A stretch of DNA of 64,000 nt from Streptomyces sp. cg36 (GTDB taxonomy: Bacteria; Actinomycetota; Actinomycetes; Streptomycetales; Streptomycetaceae), in NCBI RefSeq assembly GCF_041080675.1, contig NZ_CP163520.1:992001-1056000 (forward strand), written 5' to 3'. The notes beneath the pieces are model-generated. The model did not search any database, was not told the DNA's origin, and saw only the letters and a list, made by a program, of their open reading frames with translations. The stretch's first letter is position 1. Every line of letters starts with the position of its first letter. Positions 55,440-62,100 of the stretch are shown piece by piece. The position numbers and the translations under genes are program-made.

Positions 55440-56176
55440 GCGGTGGCCTCCGGTCCGGTGCCAGTGGGAGTGGTGGTGTCGGGGTGCTGGGCCCGGCGGC
55501 GTCTGACGGTGGCGAGGACGGTGCCGGCGGCGAAGAGGCCGGCCGCGAGAACGGCGTAGGGCCACAAGTCGGCGCCGGTGGAGGCGAGGTTGCCGGAGGC
55601 AGGGCGATCCCCCGTTCCCCCGGGTACGCCGGTTCCGGCAGGTGTGGTGGCACCCGTGCCGCCGGTCGCGGTGACGTGGAGGGTGACGCGGGCCGAGGTA
55701 CCGTCCAGCGGCCGGGAGGGAGCCTTGGGCACCGAGAAGGCGAGCTGGAGATGGGCCGTGCCGTGTGCGGGGAGGCTGTCCGTGGCGAGCGCGAAGGAGG
55801 TGCTGAGGGGGGTGTCCGCCGCGAGCAGGGTGGTCGCCCGGCCGGAGCAGCTGCCGCCGGCGGACCAGGGCTGGGTGCAGACGCGGACTCCGGCGTGCAG
55901 ACCCTGGGCATCGGCTAGGGTACCGGTCGCGGCCAGTGAACTCGCCAGCTGGACGGGGGCGTTGTGCCCGGAGACCACGTCGAGGTAGCGGGTGGCACGT
56001 TCGCCCAGCTGCAGGGCCGTGTCGGCCTGCCAGGACACGCCGGGTCCCTCCTGGATCTCGACCCGGTCGGCAGCCGCCGCGGGCGGGGCCGCCTGCACCG
56101 GGGCGACCCCCGCGAACAGGACGCCAGTCGTCCCAGCGGCCAGGGCGCCGGCTTTCGCCAGGCACCGCCGGTTCAT
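55436..56176 (-). CDS. cell-wall-anchored surface protein (LASTG sortase signal)
   Basis: 246 residues. Signal peptide: MNRRCLAKAGALAAGTTGVL with cleavage near VQA. The middle is a beta-rich domain with CTQPWSAGGSCSG (disulfide loop). The C-terminus has NLASTGADLWPYAVLAAGL, a membrane helix and RRRR: the LAxTG signal used by class E sortases in Streptomyces. ATG 56,176 has GAGG 9 nt upstream; ATG 56,185 is the alternative. Its gene is upstream of, and coupled to, the glycine-rich protein gene. Confidence 0.8.
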   Translation of the reverse strand: MNRRCLAKAGALAAGTTGVLFAGVAPVQAAPPAAAADRVEIQEGPGVSWQADTALQLGERATRYLDVVSGHNAPVQLASSLAATGTLADAQGLHAGVRVCTQPWSAGGSCSGRATTLLAADTPLSTSFALATDSLPAHGTAHLQLAFSVPKAPSRPLDGTSARVTLHVTATGGTGATTPAGTGVPGGTGDRPASGNLASTGADLWPYAVLAAGLFAAGTVLATVRRRRAQHPDTTTPTGTGPEATA

Positions 56177-56417
56177 CCTCGTCATCCTCAAAGAGCCTTT
56201 CGATGTGCCGTGTGCAGAGAGTCCGAAGCCGTGGGAGCGGCGTTGGTCGTAGGCTGTGCCGCCCGGTGACCCCGGTGACCCCGGTGGCGGGAGCGGGCAA
56301 GCGGAGCTGCCGGCGTCCCGGCTACGGGAACACCGGCAGCTCCAGCACGGCAGCCGGCCCACCGGTTCACAGGCCCGGATCGGGGCTAGCGGGCCTGGTC
56401 CGGGCCCTTGGCGAGGC

Positions 56418-57071
56418 TCACTCGCCGGTGCCGGTGAAGGTGAGGGAGACGTTGTCGAGGGCCTGCTTGGCTGCGGCGGTCAGGTCGTCGGCGGCCGAGA
56501 CCTTGACCGTCCAGGCGGACTTGGCGTCGCCCTTGAGCGCGACCTTCTGGTTGAACTGGTCCGGCGTGGCGGCCAGTTGGTCGAGCGTGGTGGTGACCGG
56601 CTGGTTGTTCTCCGTGTCGTCCGGCGTGAAGGTCACGGTGAGCGCCTTCATCAGGTCATCCGCCTTGCCGTCGGGGGACCCCTTCGCGACGTTGGCCGCC
56701 ACGGTCGCCAGCGACAGGTTGGTGATGGTGGTGTCCTTGCCGCTGTTGGTGAAGGTCACCTTGTCGGTGACGGAGGCGCCGGACTTGTTCGCCAGATCGG
56801 TGAGCGAAAGGTTCAGCGTGGTGTTGGACTTGCCGTTGGCTTTCAGCGCCAGCTCGGCATCCGCACCCTCCTCGCCGTCACCCGGCTTGTCGGTGACCGA
56901 GAACTTGCCCGACTGGATGGTGGCGTTGGAGGTGTAGGCCGCGTAGCCACCGGCAGCGAGCAGCGCGGTACCGGCCAGCAGGGCGGTGCCCGCGACCAGC
57001 CTGCGCTTGCCCTTGCGGGAGGCGGCGCCATCCTCTGCGAGCTCTGCGGCATCAATGCGGTGGTCAGTCAT
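56418..57071 (-). CDS. TasA/camelysin-like protein with SipW-dependent signal peptide
   Basis: 217 residues. After a charged start (MTDHRIDAAELAEDGAASRKGKRR) comes a hydrophobic stretch, LVAGTALLAGTALLAAGGY, and then AAYTSNATIQSGKFSV, the SipW-type signal found in TasA proteins. The mature part is beta-rich with VTDKVTFTNSGKDTTITNLSL and LTVTFTPDDTENNQ. TasA-family proteins polymerise into extracellular fibres. GGAGAAGAG precedes the ATG. It is divergent from the signal peptidase gene that probably processes it. Confidence 0.85.
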   Translation of the reverse strand: MTDHRIDAAELAEDGAASRKGKRRLVAGTALLAGTALLAAGGYAAYTSNATIQSGKFSVTDKPGDGEEGADAELALKANGKSNTTLNLSLTDLANKSGASVTDKVTFTNSGKDTTITNLSLATVAANVAKGSPDGKADDLMKALTVTFTPDDTENNQPVTTTLDQLAATPDQFNQKVALKGDAKSAWTVKVSAADDLTAAAKQALDNVSLTFTGTGE

Positions 57072-57250
57072 CTCTTCTCCGCCTAAGGGGAATACGACCC
57101 CGCAGGGCCGAAGGGAAATGGATTCAAGCAAGATCAAAACTAGCTTCAAGGAACGAGGAAAAATGACACATCACGGCTATCGACAACGAATGCCGCAGAC
57201 CGCCCCACCATGGTTTCCGGTCGGCGTCAAAAAGGCTTCCGGAACAGGCC

Positions 57251-57307
57251 GTAAGTCTGCGCAACAGGCCCTCCGACGGTCCGAAAGTAAACCCTTCGCA
57301 GACTTAC
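57251..57307. promoter_or_regulatory. inverted repeat between TasA-like and signal peptidase genes
   Basis: GTAAGTCTGCG (57,251-57,261) and CGCAGACTTAC (57,297-57,307) are perfect 11-bp arms separated by 35 nt, in the middle of the 294-bp divergent promoter region. It could be a pair of half-operators controlling both units. Confidence 0.45.
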
Positions 57308-57365
57308 GTAACCCCCTTCGATGCCGAAAGGAGAATTTTCCCGTGGCGCGTTTACGGTGTGCGGT

Positions 57366-57977
57366 ATGGGTGAAACACGTAACGCATCCGGGCCCTCCAG
57401 GAAATTCCGGGTGCTCAGGAAGACCCTGAGCCTGCTCGGGACCCTGCTGACCGCGGTGCTCGTCGTGGGCGTGATCGGCGCAGCCGTCGCCTGGAAGGTC
57501 CAGGGACTGCGGTACGTCCCGATCCTCACCGGGTCGATGGCACCGGGCATGCCCCAGGGCGCCCTGGCCGTCACCAAGCCGATCCCCCACCAAGCCGTGA
57601 GGGAGGGCATGGTGATCGCGTTCATGCCCCCTGACCCGTGGAAGCCGAAGGACGGCAACCCCGTCGTCCACCGCGTCTGGCGCATCACGAAGTCGGACTA
57701 CGGCAACCAGCTCACCCTGGAGACCAAGGGCGACCACAACGACGCCACCGACCCCTGGAAGATCCACCTCAACTCGGGAATCGGCACGTACGCCGAGGTC
57801 GCCACCAGCTTGCCCAAGGCGGGGACCGTCGCGATGGCCGTCAACCGCATCGGACCCATCGGACTCGCGTCAGCACTCCTCGGGCTGTTCCTGACCGCAT
57901 TCGCCGTCAGGCAACTGCGGGCCACGGCCCGCTATCGGAGCGCTGACCGCCGCACGGCGGGGCCCGCGCCCAGGTGA
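57366..57977 (+). CDS. sipW: SipW-type (ER/archaeal-type) signal peptidase I
   Basis: 203 residues from ATG 57,366. An N-terminal membrane helix (SLLGTLLTAVLVVGVIGAAVAW) is followed by the catalytic Ser57 in LTGSMAPGM, then NPVVHRVWRI with the His that replaces Lys in ER-type enzymes, and ETKGDHNDATDPW with the conserved Asp. A second membrane helix closes it (IGLASALLGLFLTAFAVR). Start uncertain: ATG 57,321 is also in frame, and AAAGGAG at 57,327 serves a different frame. It should cleave the TasA-like and glycine-rich preproteins. Confidence 0.9.
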   Translation: MGETRNASGPSRKFRVLRKTLSLLGTLLTAVLVVGVIGAAVAWKVQGLRYVPILTGSMAPGMPQGALAVTKPIPHQAVREGMVIAFMPPDPWKPKDGNPVVHRVWRITKSDYGNQLTLETKGDHNDATDPWKIHLNSGIGTYAEVATSLPKAGTVAMAVNRIGPIGLASALLGLFLTAFAVRQLRATARYRSADRRTAGPAPR

Positions 57978-58001
57978 CATCCCCGCCGGGCAGGCCGGGC
58001 A

Positions 58002-58102
58002 TGCTCGTGTCTTGCGCGGCGAAGAAGCCGGGCTTCTTCCAGGGGTACGAGGAGGGGCGCCTGGCCTGGCGTTTTGCCGGTCGGGCGCCTTTCGGTCGGC
58101 CC
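58002..58102. repeat. third, degenerate copy of the attachment-site repeat
   Basis: Aligned by hand without gaps to 41,308-41,408, about 80 of 101 bases match. It retains TGCTCGT, CGGCGAAGAAG, GGGCTTCTTC, GCGCCT, CCGGTC and GGCGCCTTTCGG. Both hairpins are kept, and in the second the closing pair next to the TTTT loop is changed on both sides (GGGG...CCCC-like to GGCG...GCC), so the pairing is preserved. The dehydrogenase stop is lost (CAG for TAG). It probably marks an older integration event, or is at least a shared terminator of the same origin. Confidence 0.6.
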
Positions 58103-58181
58103 GGTTCGTGAGCGTCAGCGACGGTGGGGGTCTTCTGGGCCGGCGTGGGTGGTCTTCTGCGCATCTCCGTCCCATTCGGCT

Positions 58182-58871
58182 TCATGCCCTGCGCGGCCGT
58201 CGGCGGTGCTCCGGCCCTGCGCCCGTTCCTCCGAGGCCAAGCAAGGAAGGAAGAGGTGCGCCGCTGTTCCAGGATCCGAACAGGTCGCGGTTGAGGGCCA
58301 CGATGTGGTGTTTGAGCGCGAGCTGGCGGGCGCTGGCGCTGTACTCACAGGTCGCGACGAACAGGGCGACATCCGCGTGGTGTTCGGCAAACGCCATACC
58401 GACGAACTTCTGCACATCACCGCTGGGGACCTTCCGGTGGGGAGCGTAGTGCTTGACCTGGACGACCAGCCTGCGGCCGTCGGGCAAGCAGCCCAGGACG
58501 TCGGCAGCCAGGTCGCCGGAGCCGCCGACCACGCGTACCCCGGTGCAGCCGTCGCGCCGGCACAGCTCGGCCACGTACTGCTCGAAGTCCTGCCAGCTCA
58601 TGGCGTCGATGGCCGTCATGGAACGTTCGAGCTCCATGCGCCGGTCCTGCTCCCTCCAGGTCCGGTCGCCCTCCCGCTCTCTGCGATGTGCTCGCCAGAG
58701 GAACCAGCCACCCGCGCTTAGAATCGCGGCGACCACGAGCGCGACGAGCAGCCACACGTGCTGCCAGAAGACGAACAGGGAGACGGCGAGCACTGCTGCA
58801 GCGGTTCCGGTGCGGCGGCGCAGCAGTCGTTGCCGACGAGCCCTACTCATTCGCCTCTTGCCCTGTGGCAT
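58182..58871 (-). CDS. membrane-anchored Mrr-like restriction endonuclease domain protein
   Basis: 229 residues from ATG 58,871 with GGGGGAG upstream. Two N-terminal membrane helices (residues 20-60: AAAVLAVSLFVFWQHVWLL, ALVVAAILSAGGWFLW), a linker, then the Mrr/PD-(D/E)xK fold: MSWQDFEQYVAELCRRDG, VVGGSGDLAADVLGC (catalytic Asp) and RRLVVQVKHYA (QxK). The membrane anchor suggests surveillance of incoming DNA at the envelope. It is the first gene after the third attachment repeat. Confidence 0.85.
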   Translation of the reverse strand: MPQGKRRMSRARRQRLLRRRTGTAAAVLAVSLFVFWQHVWLLVALVVAAILSAGGWFLWRAHRREREGDRTWREQDRRMELERSMTAIDAMSWQDFEQYVAELCRRDGCTGVRVVGGSGDLAADVLGCLPDGRRLVVQVKHYAPHRKVPSGDVQKFVGMAFAEHHADVALFVATCEYSASARQLALKHHIVALNRDLFGSWNSGAPLPSLLGLGGTGAGPEHRRRPRRA

Positions 58872-59159
58872 ACCGCTCTCCCCCGTCCCCCGATCTGTTG
58901 GCAGTGTGGGGAGGCTCAGTCCCTCCGCCAAGAGGCTCTTTCCGGCCTCCACGTCATTAACGGGTGTTCTCGAGTGGACTCGCCGCGGATCGCAGCGTCT
59001 GCCGACAGCGCCTGATCCGGGGCGTGGTCAGTGACGACGGCTGTTGCCACATCCAGACGGGCCAGGGCGAACGGGGCCGGGGCGGCCCCCGCCCCGGCCG
59101 ACCGCCCCCGAAGCGCCGCCCAGCCTTCCCTCGCCCTACACGCAAGTAACATCCACGTC

Positions 59160-59834
59160 ATGTCTCTAAGCACCAAGCTGGAAGGTTCGGCCAAAATAGG
59201 GCTGGCGCTGTTGGGCGTCGCCGCTCTTTCCGCCTCGTTCGATCGGGCGACGCACACCGACGAGGGTGCGGCGAACTGGATCTCCTACTTCACCAATCTC
59301 TCCAACCTCCTCGGCGCCGCCGTCCTGCTCACCGGTGGGCTGGCCCTGTTGCGCGGCACCCGGCCGGTTCCCGATCTGCTGCGCGGTGCCGCCACCCTCT
59401 ATCTGGTGATCACTGGAGTGGTGTACTGGGCCCTGCTCGCCGGGACCATCGACGCGAACACGATCATCTGGGCCAACAACGTGGTGCACGGCGTCATCCC
59501 GGCCGCGTTCCTCGCCGACTGGCTGCTGCGTCCTCCGGCGCGCCGCATCCCCTGGACCCGGGCCCTGCCGTGGCTGGCCTTCCCGCTGCTCTACCTCGCC
59601 TACTCGCTGCTGCGCGGGCCGCACGTGGGGTGGTACCCGTACGACTTCCTCGACCCCCGCGAGCCGGGCGGCTACGCGCACGTCGCGACCTGGTCGGTGA
59701 TCATCACGGTGGCCTTCACGGGGATGGCGTCGCTGCTCGTCCTGTACGTCAACGCGCGCCACAAGAGGGGTGGGGGCGGCGGTACCGGTGTCAGCGGGCG
59801 CGACAGCCGTGACCGGGACGCGATGACCACCTGA
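59160..59834 (+). CDS. Pr6Pr family membrane protein
   Basis: 224 residues with six predicted membrane helices (IGLALLGVAALSASF, YFTNLSNLLGAAVLLTGGLAL, GAATLYLVITGVVYWALLAG, VVHGVIPAAFLADWLL, ALPWLAFPLLYLAYSLL, ATWSVIITVAFTGMASLLVL). NWISYFTNLSN, NNVVHGVIPA and GWYPYDFLDP are the signature of this family, related to FAR-17a/AIG1-like integral membrane hydrolases. Possibly leaderless: no ribosome site precedes ATG 59,160. Confidence 0.85.
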   Translation: MSLSTKLEGSAKIGLALLGVAALSASFDRATHTDEGAANWISYFTNLSNLLGAAVLLTGGLALLRGTRPVPDLLRGAATLYLVITGVVYWALLAGTIDANTIIWANNVVHGVIPAAFLADWLLRPPARRIPWTRALPWLAFPLLYLAYSLLRGPHVGWYPYDFLDPREPGGYAHVATWSVIITVAFTGMASLLVLYVNARHKRGGGGGTGVSGRDSRDRDAMTT

Positions 59835-59913
59835 AGATGACTGCCTGAACCTGAGACGGCCGGACGGGCGCGCCCCCAAGTCCCTCCCCGACGGCAGCGA
59901 GCACCGGGCGCGG

Positions 59914-60525
59914 TCAGCCGTCCGCCGGCACACCCGGCGGGCGGCCCGAACCGATCAGCTGGGCCGTGAACCCGGCCAGCCGCGCCCGCAAGGACTCGCG
60001 CGGCACCCCCTCGCTCCCGGCCAAGTGCTCGACGAGGTCGGCCCGTACGGCCGCCAGCAGCACATGCGCGGTGAAGTCGCTCTCGGCGAGGCCGGGGATC
60101 TCGGCCAGTGCGGCACTCAGCACCTCTCGCCACCGCTCGTAGTGGTCCGCCCGGTACGGGCTGCTCCCGCTGCCCCCCTCCTCCAGGGCGAGCGCGAGGC
60201 TCCGGTTGTCGAGCTTGAAGCACAGCAGCGCGTCGAGCAGCGCGGGGACGCGCTCCCGCGGCGGGGTGCCGGGCCCGAGCGGCGACGGCCCGGACTCGAC
60301 GGCCTCCCACAGAGGCTGGAGCCGCGCCGCGTACAGCTCGCGCAGCAGTCCGGCCCGGTCACCGAAGGCACGGAAGAGCGTTCCCTTGCCCACCCCGGCC
60401 GCTTCCGCGATGTCGCCCATCGTGAGGTCCCCGGGGCTCCCGTGGCGGGCGAAGAGGGTGTCGGCGGCTGCCAGCACGGCCGCTCGGTTGCGTACGGCGT
60501 CCTTGCGGGGTGCGCGCTCAGCCAT
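59914..60525 (-). CDS. TetR-family repressor
   Basis: 203 residues. N-terminal helix-turn-helix RAAVLAAADTLFARHGSPG, TMGDIAEAAGVGKGTLFRAFGDRAGLL, then an all-helical ligand domain. It is divergent from the NAD(P)-binding protein gene, with two TetR-like palindromes between them. Probably represses both. Confidence 0.92.
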   Translation of the reverse strand: MAERAPRKDAVRNRAAVLAAADTLFARHGSPGDLTMGDIAEAAGVGKGTLFRAFGDRAGLLRELYAARLQPLWEAVESGPSPLGPGTPPRERVPALLDALLCFKLDNRSLALALEEGGSGSSPYRADHYERWREVLSAALAEIPGLAESDFTAHVLLAAVRADLVEHLAGSEGVPRESLRARLAGFTAQLIGSGRPPGVPADG

Positions 60526-60584
60526 GCGACTCCTTCGTTCCTTCGAGTCTTCGATCCTTCGAGCCTCGATCGGTCAATTGCAAA

Positions 60585-60627
60585 ACGGACCGTGGGTCCA
60601 TATCATCCAAACGGACCAGCGGTCCGT
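60585..60627. promoter_or_regulatory. tandem TetR operators
   Basis: ACGGACCGTGGGTCCAT (60,585-60,601, one mismatch) and ACGGACCAGCGGTCCGT (60,611-60,627, perfect) are palindromes of the same sequence, 26 bp centre to centre, in the divergent promoter region. Confidence 0.85.
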
Positions 60628-60650
60628 ATTCTACGAGATGAAGGATACCC

Positions 60651-61592
60651 ATGCCCGTACCGTCGACCTCCACCTCCACCTCCACCTCCACCGGCGAACC
60701 CGAGACCTGCGACCTCAAGACCGGCGACGTCAAGGACGAGCAGTCGGTGAACGGCGGCCCCGCCGCCCTCGTCATCGGCGCCACCGGCACCACCGGCAGC
60801 CGCCTCACCGCACTGCTCACGGCCGCCGGCCACCCGGTGAAGGCCGCCAGCCGCCGCGCCGCACCGGTCGCGGGCGCCGAGCCGGTCGCCTTCGACTGGT
60901 CCGATCCGGCCACGCACACCACCGCGCTCGACGGAGTCGACCGGCTGTACCTCGTCCCGCCCCCGGGCGACCCCGACCCGGCGGCCGTCATGCTGCCGTT
61001 CCTGCGGCTGGCCCGTGCCGCCGGGGTGCGCCGCGCCGTACTCCTGAGCTCCTCGGCCATCCCCGAGGGCGGCCCGGCCGTGGGCCTGGTGCACCGGGCC
61101 CTGCCCGGCCTGTTCGACCAGTGGGCGGTGCTGCGGCCCTCCTGGTTCATGCAGAACTTCACCGGCACGCACGCGCACGCCGACGGCATCCGCGCACACG
61201 GCGGCATCTGGAGCGCCACCGACGCCGGCCGGCTGGGCTTCGTCGACGCCGACGACATCGCGGCCGTCGCCTTCCACGCCCTCACCGACGAACACGCCCC
61301 CAACACCGACCTCGTTCTCACCGGGCCGGAAACACTCAGCTACGACAGCGTCGCCGGCATCATCGGCGAGGTCACCGGACAGCACGTGACGCACCACCGG
61401 CTCTCCTACGAGCAGATGCGCGACCGCCTCGCGGCGCAGATCCCGCAGGAATTCGCCGCCCTGCTGGCCGCCATGGACCGGGCCATCGCGGAAGGGTCGG
61501 AGGACCGTGTCACCGACGCCGTCCACCGCATGACCGGCCGCCCCGCCCGCTCCTTCCGCGACCACGTGGAGCGAGGACGGGACATACGGTGA
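60651..61592 (+). CDS. NmrA-like NAD(P)-binding oxidoreductase
   Basis: 313 residues, AAGGA before ATG 60,651. A Ser-Thr repeat N-terminus (VPSTSTSTSTSTG) precedes the Rossmann loop ALVIGATGTTGSRLTALL, then LDGVDRLYLVPPPGDPDP, RAVLLSSSAIPEG, LRPSWFMQNF and FVDADDIAAVAFHAL: an atypical SDR of the NmrA/quinone-oxidoreductase-2 type without YxxxK. Controlled by the divergent TetR through two operators. Enzymes in this pairing reduce quinones or related electrophiles. Confidence 0.88.
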   Translation: MPVPSTSTSTSTSTGEPETCDLKTGDVKDEQSVNGGPAALVIGATGTTGSRLTALLTAAGHPVKAASRRAAPVAGAEPVAFDWSDPATHTTALDGVDRLYLVPPPGDPDPAAVMLPFLRLARAAGVRRAVLLSSSAIPEGGPAVGLVHRALPGLFDQWAVLRPSWFMQNFTGTHAHADGIRAHGGIWSATDAGRLGFVDADDIAAVAFHALTDEHAPNTDLVLTGPETLSYDSVAGIIGEVTGQHVTHHRLSYEQMRDRLAAQIPQEFAALLAAMDRAIAEGSEDRVTDAVHRMTGRPARSFRDHVERGRDIR

Positions 61593-62100
61593 CGCGGCCT
61601 GCACGCGAGGACGGCCGGTGGTCCCGGGCGGGGGCCTCGGGCCGAGTCCCGGCGGCCGAACAGCAGCCCCTCCACCGCTGCCGCACTCCTGTCATCGGCA
61701 TGCGCGGACCCGTAAGCATGCCGTGACCATGCCCGTACGAGCCGTTACTTACGTACAAGTTACGCGCTTGTGGCCAGCGGCTTTGCATAATTCCGTGTCA
61801 TGCGGGAGACGGCGTGGACGGCATCAACCACCGGTCCGCACCTCACCGCATCGGCGCCACCGACAGTGCGGCACGGCCCCACCGTGACGCCCGCCCATGC
61901 GTACGGACCGAGCTCGACAGACCCGCACGGCGCAGTGGCACGACCAACCGTCCCTCTCACACCTCTGAGTCGTCTTGCTGCCCACCGCCCCGAAAAACGT
62001 TGTCCCTCTGACGCCACCCACACCCCTTCCTCCTGGCAACCAAACCGCCGGGCGGGAAGGCGGCGAGGGTGCCGCACCTCCACCCCGACCCCAGCTGACC
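61593..62100. other. non-coding stretch upstream of the LuxR-type regulator
   Basis: No gene supported. It holds an inverted repeat ACAAG-N7-CTTGT (61,757-61,773) and a TA-rich CATAAT just downstream that may belong to a promoter of the regulator gene. Confidence 0.4.

Noticed and set aside
60651..60700. Short CTCCAC tandem repeat as a phase-variable tract
   Set aside because: A six-base unit cannot shift the frame. It only changes the length of the Ser-Thr N-terminus.
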